Assembly: GCF_034927245.1 (NCBI RefSeq)
Contig: NZ_JAYFQK010000020.1
Location: 41,282 to 105,281, forward strand
Reading direction: 5' to 3'
DNA length: 64,000 nt
DNA from: Desulfitobacterium_A sp034927245
GTDB taxonomy: Bacteria > Bacillota > Desulfitobacteriia > Desulfitobacteriales > Desulfitobacteriaceae
Position 1 is the first letter of the stretch, and each line of letters starts with the position of its first letter. The position numbers were made by a program, and so were the translations under genes. The notes beneath the pieces are model-generated. The model was given only the letters and a program-made list of their open reading frames with translations, was not told where the DNA came from and made no database searches. This document shows, piece by piece, positions 42,678 through 51,359 of this stretch.

Positions 42678-43904
42678 TTAATTTACGTTCAGATTGACTA
42701 GCTTAAGCCCTTGCTTTTTTACTTCCTCGTAAACATCTTTTAAGGGAAGATTCTCAGCTTCCGCGATTCGACGACAATCTTCATATTCCGGAGAAATCGT
42801 CTTATATTCTTCCCCAACCTGAACTATTTTCACCTTGGCCTTGCCCCAAGGGGTATTTACTGTTATCACTTGATAAGGCAGCATATATTTTGTCACAGGA
42901 TAGACTCGTACCCCAATTGTCGTTGTTTCCTTCAAAATAAGCGTAGTAAACTTTTCCAACTGAGTTGGGTGAATCTGTGCCGAAAGGGTAACTGCCGGGC
43001 GATTTTTCTTCATCTGAATGGGTTGAAGAAAAACATCCATGGCTCCTTCTTTCAAGCATTTCTGAATGAGATAATCATAAAACTCCGGATTCATATCATC
43101 AATATTGGCCTCAAGCATAAGTGCTTGACCCACCTGGATGGAATACGTATCTAAAAAACGAGCTTCACCTTGGGGAGGAATTTCCTGCGCACTTCTTTCC
43201 CCAATCATGACGCGCAATAAATTAGGAATCGAAAGATCTCGCTCCCCTGCTCCGTAGCCAATCTTTTCAACCTCCATTACGGGCATCTCCCCATAATCAC
43301 CGCAATAAGCAGAAAGAATGGCGGCGCCTGTCGGCGTAACTAATTCAAAGGGAATATCCTGGGTATAGACCGGGATACCTCTCAGCAATTCAAGCGTTGC
43401 CGGTGCGGGAATAGGGATCGTTCCGTGCGCCGCTTGGGTGAAACCTTTCCCCGTGTGAACAGCGGAAGCATACACTTTTTCAATACCGAGCTGATATAAA
43501 CCTATAACCGCGCCGACGATATCCACGATTGCATCAACTGCTCCGACCTCATGAAAATGAACCTGCTCCGGCGTGGTTCCATGCACTTTAGCCTCAGCTT
43601 CGGCAAGACGCCGAAAAATTGCCACGGCTTTTTCCTTCACTTCTTTAACCAGTTCGCTATCTTCTATAATCCGCACAATGTCCTGTAAGTGACGATGAAT
43701 ATGACCCTCTTGACACGTTACATGAATTTTGGTCCCAGTTATGCCTAACTTAATCACTTTTTCCTGCCGAATTTCATAATCATGGAGGTGCAGCTTTTCT
43801 AATTCTGACTTAAGCACTTCAATGCTAAGTCCGGCATCGACGAGTGCTCCCAGTGTCATATCGCCGCTGATCCCCGCAAAACAGTCAAAGTAAGCAATTC
43901 GCAT
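42678..43904 (-). CDS. larC: Nickel-pincer cofactor nickel insertase LarC
   Basis: 408-residue CTP-dependent enzyme that puts nickel into the pincer cofactor of lactate racemase-type enzymes. Features: MRIAYFDCFAGISGDMTLGALVDAG at the start, HFHEVGAVDAIVDIVGA, and the C-terminal domain with LEANIDDMNPEFYDYL. It is one continuous frame, unlike the Lactobacillus gene where LarC needs a programmed frameshift. Starts one base after larB. LarA and LarE are not in the window. Confidence 0.93.
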   Translation of the reverse strand: MRIAYFDCFAGISGDMTLGALVDAGLSIEVLKSELEKLHLHDYEIRQEKVIKLGITGTKIHVTCQEGHIHRHLQDIVRIIEDSELVKEVKEKAVAIFRRLAEAEAKVHGTTPEQVHFHEVGAVDAIVDIVGAVIGLYQLGIEKVYASAVHTGKGFTQAAHGTIPIPAPATLELLRGIPVYTQDIPFELVTPTGAAILSAYCGDYGEMPVMEVEKIGYGAGERDLSIPNLLRVMIGERSAQEIPPQGEARFLDTYSIQVGQALMLEANIDDMNPEFYDYLIQKCLKEGAMDVFLQPIQMKKNRPAVTLSAQIHPTQLEKFTTLILKETTTIGVRVYPVTKYMLPYQVITVNTPWGKAKVKIVQVGEEYKTISPEYEDCRRIAEAENLPLKDVYEEVKKQGLKLVNLNVN

Positions 43905-43905
43905 T

Positions 43906-44661
43906 CTAGTTCTCCCCTAAACGATTAATTAGGCCGGCCTGATAGCCCGCACCAAAACCATTGTCGATGTTAACGACACTTACCCCGCTGGCACAGCTAT
44001 TAAGCATGGCGAGAAGTGCCGACAGCCCCCCAAAGTTCGCACCGTAGCCCACACTCGTCGGAACTGCAATTACAGGCTTGTCCACAAGTCCCCCGACAAC
44101 ACTCGCTAAAGCCCCTTCCATACCTGCCACAACAACAATCACACGGGCATAGCGGAGTTTTTCCGTTTGACTGAGCAGACGGTGAATTCCGGCAACGCCG
44201 GTATCATATACTCTTTCAACATGATTTCCCATCATCTCAGCTGTTATTGCCGCCTCTTCGGCAACCGGCAAATCCGAAGTCCCCGCACTTAAAACAAGAA
44301 TATTACCTTGATCTTCTTGCTTTCCCCGTCGAATCATAATGGTCCGGGCTAAAGGGTGATACTGGGCATCCGGTATTTTTGTAAGGACTGCCTCATATAC
44401 CTCAGGGGTCGCCCGCGTTGCCAAAACATTTCCTCCCCCCTGCTCAGAAAGCTTTTCGGCGATAGCAACAATTTGTTCTTTTGTTTTCCCGGCACAATAA
44501 ATCACCTCGGCAAAACCCTGGCGAAGCTTGCGGTGATAATCCACTTTTGCAAATCCTAAATCTTCAAAAGGGAGAATTTTTAACTGCTCGACCCCTTCTT
44601 CAATGCTTATCTTCTGCCCTTTGATTTTTTCAAGCAGGAGTCGGATCGTTTCTTCATTCAT
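43906..44661 (-). CDS. larB: Nickel-pincer cofactor biosynthesis protein LarB
   Basis: 251-residue AIR-carboxylase-like enzyme (PurE fold) that carboxylates nicotinic acid adenine dinucleotide, the first step of pincer cofactor synthesis. The PurE-like half contains VLSAGTSDLPVAEEAAITA, MEGALASVVGGLVDKPVIAVPTSVGYG and closes with DNGFGAGYQAGLI. The start at 44661 (MNEETIRLLLE) is chosen because it gives the family length; an upstream extension is out of character. TAG stop. Forms a two-gene unit with larC. Confidence 0.93.
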   Translation of the reverse strand: MNEETIRLLLEKIKGQKISIEEGVEQLKILPFEDLGFAKVDYHRKLRQGFAEVIYCAGKTKEQIVAIAEKLSEQGGGNVLATRATPEVYEAVLTKIPDAQYHPLARTIMIRRGKQEDQGNILVLSAGTSDLPVAEEAAITAEMMGNHVERVYDTGVAGIHRLLSQTEKLRYARVIVVVAGMEGALASVVGGLVDKPVIAVPTSVGYGANFGGLSALLAMLNSCASGVSVVNIDNGFGAGYQAGLINRLGEN

Positions 44662-44822
44662 ACCCACTCTTCTCAATCCTTTTTGTGAATTCTTGATTCT
44701 GACGATGATCCAGTAACTAAAATATAGCATAGCATACTTAAAGTCTGTTTCATAATCTTTGCCCAAAATCCTTGTTTTCTGTTAAAATAGAAGAAGAAAT
44801 AAATGAGGAGAAAAATCTTGCA

Positions 44823-45236
44823 ATGAATGTACTCTTTTTTTTGATCCCCAAGAGCGATGTGGTTTATCTAAAAGATACCGCAACCATGAGACAAGCATTA
44901 GAACGAATGGAGTATCATCGTTATTCGGCCGTTCCGCTTATTGATGAACAAGGACACTATGTGGGAACCCTCACTGAAGGGGACCTATTATGGAAACTTA
45001 AAAATACACCCGGTCTTTCATTTGCCAATACCCATAATATTCGTCTGACAGAAATCGAGCGGCATATTCAAAATTACCCTATTTCTATTGGTGCACATAT
45101 CGAAAATTTGCTGTCACGAGCGATTGACCAAAATTTCATTCCCGTCGTGGATGACCAGGATATCTTCATTGGCATTGTCCGACGCCGCGAAATTCTCGAA
45201 TATTGTATGAAACATTTAGAAAAAAGAGAGGATTAG
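44823..45236 (+). CDS. CBS-domain pair protein
   Basis: 137 residues made up of two CBS motifs (about 1-65 and 70-137), e.g. MRQALERMEYHRYSAVPLIDEQGHYVGTLTEGDLL split across the first. CBS pairs bind adenosine nucleotides and act as energy sensors. Start at 44823 fits a GAGGAG site 12 bases upstream. No effector domain is fused. TAG stop inside a shared terminator. Confidence 0.88.
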   Translation: MNVLFFLIPKSDVVYLKDTATMRQALERMEYHRYSAVPLIDEQGHYVGTLTEGDLLWKLKNTPGLSFANTHNIRLTEIERHIQNYPISIGAHIENLLSRAIDQNFIPVVDDQDIFIGIVRRREILEYCMKHLEKRED

Positions 45237-45260
45237 CTCAGTTCAAAGCTATCCTCTCTT
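45225..45260. terminator. Bidirectional terminator between CBS and SDR genes
   Basis: AGAGAGGAT-TAGCT pairs with AGCT-ATCCTCTCT, overlapping the CBS stop codon. Confidence 0.8.
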
Positions 45261-45273
45261 CCCATCTAACGCT

Positions 45274-46011
45274 CTAAATAAAATTGCCCCCATCGACAAC
45301 AATGACCTGTCCTGTAACAAAGCTCGCCTTGTCAATTAAACCATAGGCCACTTCGGCAACATCTTCCGGGGTTGCAATCCGCTGAAGCGGAGTTCCCTCC
45401 CCGAGATGCTTAATATGTTCTTCCTGTCCCGCAACCCACCGCGTTTGGACAACTCCCGGCGCAATTGCATTGACACGTACTTCCGGTGCGAACACTCGGG
45501 CTAAGGACTTGGTGATGCTAATATTTGCCGCCTTTGAAGCCGAGTACGCAATTGAGCTTCCTAATCCTGTAAGTCCTGCAATGGAAGCCATGTTGATGAT
45601 ACATCCTTTTTGTTTTCTTAACTCCTCAGCTGCGGCCCGACAACAGAAGAAAAGCCCTTTTACATTGACTGCCATAATATCATCCCAATATTCCTCTTTC
45701 ATGCCCTCCAAATCCGCATGATCGACAAAATGAGTCATACCGGCGTTATTAATCAGTATATCCAACTGCCCGAAATCAGAAATTACGTTGTTTACCATTT
45801 TCCTTACTTCACAATCTGACGCGACATTCGCCTGGTACGTTTTGGATCTCACTCCCAAGGCTTGGACCTCTGCTTGTGTCTGCAGCGCTTCCGCAGCTGA
45901 ACGCGAATAATTTAAAGCAACATTCACACCCTCACGTCCGAGCATTAGAGCAATAGCTCGTCCAATTCCAGTACCCCCACCCGTAATCAGTGCTGTTTTT
46001 CCCTGCAGCAT
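45274..46011 (-). CDS. Short-chain dehydrogenase/reductase (FabG-like)
   Basis: 245-residue NAD(P)-dependent SDR. The start at 46011 (MLQGKTALITGGGTGIGRA) follows GAGAGGAG; the GTG seven codons earlier lacks a site. TGGGTGIG binds the cofactor, NNAG follows, and the catalytic set is Ser (MASIAGL) with YSASK. Closest in general form to 3-oxoacyl-ACP reductases, but no fatty-acid genes adjoin it, so the substrate is open. Confidence 0.9.
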   Translation of the reverse strand: MLQGKTALITGGGTGIGRAIALMLGREGVNVALNYSRSAAEALQTQAEVQALGVRSKTYQANVASDCEVRKMVNNVISDFGQLDILINNAGMTHFVDHADLEGMKEEYWDDIMAVNVKGLFFCCRAAAEELRKQKGCIINMASIAGLTGLGSSIAYSASKAANISITKSLARVFAPEVRVNAIAPGVVQTRWVAGQEEHIKHLGEGTPLQRIATPEDVAEVAYGLIDKASFVTGQVIVVDGGNFI

Positions 46012-46240
46012 AAACGACACATCTCCTCTCACATCTGTAATTAGTATAGCTTACTCAGTTAGGTTCAGCAAGAAACGTAATATAACAATTCCTATATCAG
46101 CGATGTGTTTTATAGAAGATAATTTTTTATTTATAGAAGGAAAATCTTTAGAAAAATAGAATAAGTATATTTTGTTATTATTAGCAACTTCTCTTCTCCC
46201 GCCATAATTTGTTGCAGAGAAGAAAAAGGAGGAGTAGAAA

Positions 46241-47389
46241 TTGGAAGTTAAAACCGCACAGTTAGGACAGCCTAAACCGAATTCTCATAAGAAAATGATC
46301 ATCCTATCCCTGACCATCCTTCTCGTACTTATATTTTTTGGGTGGGGAGGACTTTATCTTTACACTCGTGATAATGGGCTGATCCTTGACGGTGTTAAGA
46401 TCGGTAATGTAAACGTGTCAAACCTAACCCAAGATGAGGCTGAACAAAAACTTGCAGAAAGTATTACACCGATTCTGGATCAAAAAGTAGAATTTAAGAT
46501 TCAATCCTCTTCAGAAACCCTTGAATTTACGCTGCGGGATTTAGGGCTTACCTACAAACTTGAACAAGGTATCCAGCAAGCTTATGAAATGGGCCATAAT
46601 GGCACTATTGTGCAAAAGGCAATCCAGAAGTATCATTCTAAAAAGGGAACTGCGGTTCTTCTTCCTCTAGATTATGAATGGAATTCGGACCAGCTTCAAA
46701 ATACACTGCAAACCGCTTTTGCCCCTTACAATAAGCCGGTGTCAGATGCCACCTTCAGCATTACACCTGATAACAAAATGGTTATTCAAAAAGAAACCTT
46801 TGGGCAAGAAGTCAACCTTGATGAAGTCATCGCTCAAGTAGAAAGCCTAGATCCGTTAAAGCCTTCTTCTATCAATGTAACCCTTAAAGTTTTAGATCAG
46901 CCTAAAGTCACAGCAGCCCAACTTGAAGGGATGAAAATAACGGGCTTACTGGGGCGGTATTCAACCTGGTTTGATGCGAATAATAAAGAACGCACGGAAA
47001 ACGTCCGTATCTCTACTCAGTCCCTTGATGGCGTAATTCTTATGCCGGGTGAGGAATTTTCCTTTAATAATACCGTAGGTGAACGAACCTCCTCTGCCGG
47101 ATATAAAGAAGCTTTGATCATTGTGAATGATGAATTTGTCCCTGGGTTAGGCGGCGGAGTCTGCCAAGTTTCCTCCACCTTGTATAATGCAGCCGTTGCT
47201 TCCCGACTCCAAATTACCGAACGTCACGCTCATTCCCTAGAAATTACCTATGTACCGCCGGGTCAAGATGCAACAGTCGCCTATCCTTATCTTGATTTTA
47301 AGTTTAAGAATAACACACCCGGTTTGGTCCTGATCCGAAGTTCGATTAAAGGAAGCACACTAACCTTCGATCTTTACGGTCATGTATAA
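46241..47389 (+). CDS. VanW family protein with peptidoglycan-binding-like domain
   Basis: 382 residues: membrane anchor (about 19-41), a PG_binding_4-like domain (about 50-230) with GVKIGNVNVSNLTQDEAEQKL, and a C-terminal VanW domain (about 245-380) with PGEEFSFNNTVGERTS and GGGVCQVSSTLYNAAV. TTG start with AAAGGAGGAG seven bases before it. The VanW part is close to that of the CWB2 protein at 19634-21367, but the wall-binding module differs. Function of VanW is unknown; an envelope role is likely. Confidence 0.9.
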   Translation: MEVKTAQLGQPKPNSHKKMIILSLTILLVLIFFGWGGLYLYTRDNGLILDGVKIGNVNVSNLTQDEAEQKLAESITPILDQKVEFKIQSSSETLEFTLRDLGLTYKLEQGIQQAYEMGHNGTIVQKAIQKYHSKKGTAVLLPLDYEWNSDQLQNTLQTAFAPYNKPVSDATFSITPDNKMVIQKETFGQEVNLDEVIAQVESLDPLKPSSINVTLKVLDQPKVTAAQLEGMKITGLLGRYSTWFDANNKERTENVRISTQSLDGVILMPGEEFSFNNTVGERTSSAGYKEALIIVNDEFVPGLGGGVCQVSSTLYNAAVASRLQITERHAHSLEITYVPPGQDATVAYPYLDFKFKNNTPGLVLIRSSIKGSTLTFDLYGHV

Positions 47390-47409
47390 ATAATAAATAG
47401 CATTACACG

Positions 47410-47457
47410 AGAAAACCTTCAGACGAAGTTTCGTACTTCAAGCTGAAGGTTTTCTTA
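47410..47457 (+). terminator. Terminator of the VanW gene
   Basis: GAGAAAACCTTCAG pairs with CTGAAGGTTTTCTT, with an inner GAAGT/ACTTC stem. Confidence 0.85.
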
Positions 47458-47526
47458 TTATTTATGACAATTTCAGGCATACTACTCTCATTGGAATTAT
47501 TAAGCCTGAAATAAAGGATGGTTAAT

Positions 47527-48516
47527 ATGAATATCCAAAGTGAAAATCTTGTAAACTTTTCCGAGGGCACACCTTTCGTTCTTCCTGAATTACTGATTGT
47601 TGAGGAAGAGCTTCATAAAACGATCGAAAAAGCACAGGGAATGATCCGTGAATCCTGTTCTCATCTTTTGTCCTCGGGTGGAAAAAGGCTTCGTCCGCTG
47701 CTAACCCTGCACAGTGCTATGTGCTTTGGTCCTTTAAATACAGCAACCATCCAAGCCGCCGTTGCCGCCGAGCTGATCCATATGGCTTCCCTAATCCATG
47801 ATGATGTCATCGATCATTCAGACCTAAGACGCGGGCAGCTAACCATTAACGCTCGGCAGGGTAATCTTAACGCTGTCCTTACAGGCGATTATCTTTTTGC
47901 CGAGGCTTTTCAGATTTTATCTTCTTACCAGCTTATGGATAGTATGAACTACCTTGTTGCGGCAATTCAATCGATGTGTACCGGTGAAGTCGAACAAGCT
48001 CATTGTCAATTTGATTTATCCATTAAACTTGAAGATTATTTTGAACGCATCGCCCAAAAAACGGGGATTCTTCTGGCTAGCTCTTGCCGCTCCGGAGCAG
48101 CTACAGCCGGTGCTTCACAAAGGGATATCGAACGATTGGGAACATTCGGGATGTACCTTGGCTATGCTTATCAAATTATCGATGATCTGCTTGACTTCAC
48201 AGGAGATGAGGGCAAAACAGGCAAACCGGTTGGGGCAGATTTGATCAACGGTAATCTTACCTTACCGATGATCTATCTCTTGAATAACCCACTCTATGGT
48301 CCATGGGCCCGCGAAATGCTTCAGGACAAGTTGACACCTCAGGGTCTCCATAAAATAATTCAGGCTTTGATCTCCTCAGAAGCCCTAGATGAAGCCTTTT
48401 CTGCCGCACGCAGATGTGTGGAAACCGCTTTATCCTATCTCGAAAAGATTCCGGCCTGTTCTTCCAAAACCTTTCTCAAAGACACAGCTTATCAGGTTCT
48501 TTATCGTACGCACTAA
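47527..48516 (+). CDS. All-trans polyprenyl diphosphate synthase
   Basis: 329-residue chain-elongating prenyltransferase. It has the GGKRLRPLL block, the first Asp-rich motif LIHDDVIDHSDLRRG, and the second IIDDLLDFTGD. Likely makes the C30-C35 side chain for menaquinone (heptaprenyl synthase subunit II or hexaprenyl type). No separate HepS-like small subunit is seen here. Start at 47527 is favoured by the AAGGATGG site seven bases upstream. The convergent neighbour is a YtpB-like terpene synthase that could use its product. Confidence 0.92.
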   Translation: MNIQSENLVNFSEGTPFVLPELLIVEEELHKTIEKAQGMIRESCSHLLSSGGKRLRPLLTLHSAMCFGPLNTATIQAAVAAELIHMASLIHDDVIDHSDLRRGQLTINARQGNLNAVLTGDYLFAEAFQILSSYQLMDSMNYLVAAIQSMCTGEVEQAHCQFDLSIKLEDYFERIAQKTGILLASSCRSGAATAGASQRDIERLGTFGMYLGYAYQIIDDLLDFTGDEGKTGKPVGADLINGNLTLPMIYLLNNPLYGPWAREMLQDKLTPQGLHKIIQALISSEALDEAFSAARRCVETALSYLEKIPACSSKTFLKDTAYQVLYRTH

Positions 48517-48590
48517 GACTCCCACTTCCTAAGTACGAAAGTATCCAGTGACAAAACCCGGGTGAGGGTTTCGCCCAAGCCACCCTTTCC

Positions 48591-49628
48591 TTATAGTACC
48601 CCTTTCCGGCGAAGTCTGACACATAACCAATGAAGTATCCTAACTTTGATTCCCCCTGCGGAAAGCAAGGCACGTGTTCCTCCGTTCAACTCCTCAATTT
48701 CGCTTTTGGGGTCGGATAAATACATGGCTATTAGTCCGTTGACCACTGTTAGATGAAATTCCGGGTTAGATAACTGATGAGCACGCTCTAACGATACCTG
48801 CAAAAAGAGAACAAGCCGCTTCTCTCTCTCGGAAATACTTGGATAATACTGAACGAAATTGAGTTGATCCGTCTCACGGTCTTCAATATAATCAATAAAA
48901 TAATCAAGGAGAATATGTAAACCACAGATCCATGGAAAATACGCCTGCTTTATCGCTTTGACGGTATTAACCGTAAGTCCGGGTTGGTGGGCAGCGGCGA
49001 CTAAACAAAAGATTCCAAGCGTCGAACCTGTGGCAGCCGCAAACTCCCAAACCGATACTTCAGAATAAATGACCCGGCTTTGTTCTAACCAGGCTAACAT
49101 TTTCTCTTCCCTTTCCTCCGGTTTCAGGTGTTTATAGGTTTGTAATGAAGAATATTGGGCAGCCAACCAAGTGGCCTCCGCTTTCACAACGGAATACGAG
49201 GGTAATAATTTTAAGTTTTCCTGGCATGTTCGCACCAATTGATCTAAATATCCGCCATCCTCTTTATAGGGATATTCTGCGTAATAATCAGAGCACTCCG
49301 CTTCAGGATCCAGAGCTTCGGTCATCGCTAAATGAAGCTGAGCAAAAGCTTTTTCGTCCTGAACATTTGCTGCATCGACAAGATTATCCAGATAATCGCT
49401 GATGGTTTGATAAGCCACGATAAACTGAATCATGGCATCCTGTTTTGCACCGGGATAAAGAGCATAGATACTTCCCCCCAGGCAATGAAACGCTTTACTC
49501 TGCAAAGAAGCAAGAGCCTGCTGGGAGAGCAATGAATCCGGTGTTTTCTCCGCTATCAATTGCCAGGAATGGAGTTCTTCCTTGACCTTTGGAAAGACCT
49601 CTTTCACAAATCGCCTAATTATTAGCAC
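48591..49628 (-). CDS. YtpB-like (DUF2600) terpene synthase
   Basis: 345-residue protein of the DUF2600/tetraprenyl-beta-curcumene synthase family, an all-alpha class that turns long prenyl diphosphates into C35 terpenes in Bacillus. Acidic and aromatic landmarks include YQTISDYLDNLVDAA, DYYAEYPYKEDGGYLDQLV, HILLDYFIDYIEDRETDQLNF and LSAGG near the end. It lies convergent to a polyprenyl diphosphate synthase, which would supply the substrate. Product in this organism is unknown. Confidence 0.87.
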   Translation of the reverse strand: MLIIRRFVKEVFPKVKEELHSWQLIAEKTPDSLLSQQALASLQSKAFHCLGGSIYALYPGAKQDAMIQFIVAYQTISDYLDNLVDAANVQDEKAFAQLHLAMTEALDPEAECSDYYAEYPYKEDGGYLDQLVRTCQENLKLLPSYSVVKAEATWLAAQYSSLQTYKHLKPEEREEKMLAWLEQSRVIYSEVSVWEFAAATGSTLGIFCLVAAAHQPGLTVNTVKAIKQAYFPWICGLHILLDYFIDYIEDRETDQLNFVQYYPSISEREKRLVLFLQVSLERAHQLSNPEFHLTVVNGLIAMYLSDPKSEIEELNGGTRALLSAGGIKVRILHWLCVRLRRKGVL

Positions 49629-49708
49629 ATTTATTACTCCTCATGGTATCCTTTACTCCTATTTTCTCCCTAAAAACACACTTTATAAACATATCTCCAA
49701 AACAAAGA

Positions 49709-49751
49709 GCATTTGCAAATAAAAACTACCAAGGTAGATCACTGCAAATGC
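49709..49751 (-). terminator. Terminator downstream of tatA
   Basis: Minus strand CTACC-TT-GGTAG followed by TTTTT, nested in a wider AGCATTTGCA/TGCAAATGCT pairing. Confidence 0.7.
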
Positions 49752-49784
49752 TTCAAAAAACATTATTAAATTAGCTCGAATAAA

Positions 49785-50000
49785 TTATTCCTTATCTTCT
49801 TTTTTCTCTTCTTTTACTTCACTTTTGACTACTTTCACTTCCTCTTTGTCATTACCGTTTGTTGCATCTTTAAATTCAGAAATACCTTTTCCTAAAGCCT
49901 TTCCAAGATCAGGCAGCTTTCCGGGTCCAAAAATGACCAAGGCAATAACAAGGGCTATCACTGCTACAGTAGGGGTAATCATGCCAAAAGTTATGAACAT
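49785..50000 (-). CDS. tatA: Twin-arginine translocase subunit TatA/E
   Basis: 71 residues: short N-terminal membrane helix ending in the FGPGKLPDLGKALGKGI amphipathic segment that defines TatA, then an acidic/basic charged tail. The ATG at 50000 follows GGAGGT; a GTG four codons earlier is less likely. It forms the export pore for folded proteins, which this window needs for the hydrogenase small subunit and the Tat ferredoxin. TatC is not nearby. Confidence 0.9.
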   Translation of the reverse strand: MFITFGMITPTVAVIALVIALVIFGPGKLPDLGKALGKGISEFKDATNGNDKEEVKVVKSEVKEEKKEDKE

Positions 50001-50166
50001 ATTTATGTCCACCTCCGAACCTTAATAAAGATAATGATACTATACCACAAACATTAAGAAGAATCTAATTGCGAATCGCTTGTGAAGAATCCCTTGTCCT
50101 CACATTACTTATCCTAAACTAGATTCCTCAAAGATGCAATAATATTTTTTTAAACATCTTAGTTAA

Positions 50167-50928
50167 CTACTCAAGCTGACTAAATAATTCTTCATACCCT
50201 AAATAAAGACTCCAAATAACATCCCAGAGTTCATCATCCGCATCCATAACCTTTAGGCCGAGTTCTTTCGCTTCACGGCGGCCAATCGGATAACCGTGAG
50301 AGAAATATCCTTCTGTCAATGCATGCGTAACGCTAGACACTTGATCAGGAGATTCCTTTAACATGAAGCGGGAAAGAAGGGCTTCTGCATACTGATGCGA
50401 GGCCTTTAGTGATTTTTCATAGTCGCCGATTAACCAAGGATCTAATTTATTCAGAACCGGATTTATAATAAATGTGGACAGCTCCGGATCAGGACTGTTT
50501 GTAATGGTCCTATGAAGATACTCTAAACAATGACGGATAGCCTGTACCGGCACCCATAAATCCTTATAAAGGGGGTGTTTAACTAAAGGATCTATCGGGC
50601 CGAGTTCAGAAACGGGTCCCATGACCACTTCGTCGGCTCCTAAAACGACCATTGAGGCAGCAGACTTTGCTGCCAGCGGCACGATCACTCCAAACTCCTC
50701 ACAAAATTCTCGGATCAGCATCACAAGCTTATACGGGGTATCCACAGCTCCGCCATAGCTATGCAACAGCAAATCGATTTTCTGGGTATGCCCAATCGCT
50801 TTAAGCTGCTTATAGAGGGGAACTAAGATACTGTCGTCCAATGGGGTATACGCAAAATAGACTAAAACTTTTGAACCCCGAAGTTTCTCTAAACGTTCCA
50901 AATATTGAAAACGGTTCTCTGCATCCAC
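50167..50928 (-). CDS. SDH-type serine proteinase (ClpP/crotonase fold)
   Basis: 253 residues of the serine dehydrogenase proteinase family, related to SppA and ClpP. HSYGGAVDTPYK gives the oxyanion-type glycine turn, and AAKSAASMVVLGADEVVMGPVSELGPIDP contains the probable nucleophile Ser with the Lys of a Ser-Lys type pair. No signal peptide. GTG start directly behind a run of nine G on the coding strand, which may act as the ribosome site and may vary in length. Physiological substrate unknown. Confidence 0.85.
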   Translation of the reverse strand: MDAENRFQYLERLEKLRGSKVLVYFAYTPLDDSILVPLYKQLKAIGHTQKIDLLLHSYGGAVDTPYKLVMLIREFCEEFGVIVPLAAKSAASMVVLGADEVVMGPVSELGPIDPLVKHPLYKDLWVPVQAIRHCLEYLHRTITNSPDPELSTFIINPVLNKLDPWLIGDYEKSLKASHQYAEALLSRFMLKESPDQVSSVTHALTEGYFSHGYPIGRREAKELGLKVMDADDELWDVIWSLYLGYEELFSQLE

Positions 50929-51041
50929 CGTCCCCCCCCCAATTCAGAAGAATATAGTGCATTATATTCCATTTTTATCCATTGCGTGCACTATATGGGG
51001 GGCAGAAGTATTTAATAATACTATTTCTATCTAGGAATTCA

Positions 51042-51323
51042 TTAAGGCAAATTAACCTCAACCTCAGACTGCTCATGGCAGGATTGACAATAAGCCTCAC
51101 CGCCCAGTCCCTTTTTTTCATGGCAAGGATAGCAACGATTGGCGGGGTCCTGATTGTTATTAACGACAAAGCCATGGCCTTGTGCTCCACTGATCCAGGT
51201 CTCTCTCGGAATTCCCGAGTGGGGATTCGAAAAATCGTGATTTTGTGAAAGAATAATTACGGCAATTAATGCTGCAAAGAGGCAAATTGTGATAATACGT
51301 CGAACGATTTTTCTTCGTTCCAT
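51042..51323 (-). CDS. Small membrane-anchored dihaem cytochrome c
   Basis: 93 residues: basic start and membrane helix (about 8-25), then CYPCH and CQSCH near the C-terminus, separated by a short Gly-containing turn. It lies 36 bases after hemL on the same strand, at the end of the haem biosynthesis series. NapB-like dihaem proteins are larger, so I do not assign a known family. It could be an electron carrier or haem handling factor for cytochrome maturation. Confidence 0.85.
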   Translation of the reverse strand: MERRKIVRRIITICLFAALIAVIILSQNHDFSNPHSGIPRETWISGAQGHGFVVNNNQDPANRCYPCHEKKGLGGEAYCQSCHEQSEVEVNLP

Positions 51324-51359
51324 GCCATACCTCCTAAAATCCTCTGCAGATACGACAGT

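Noticed and set aside
42678..43904. Programmed frameshift in larC
   Set aside because: The full 408 residues are in a single frame; no break or slippery site is needed.
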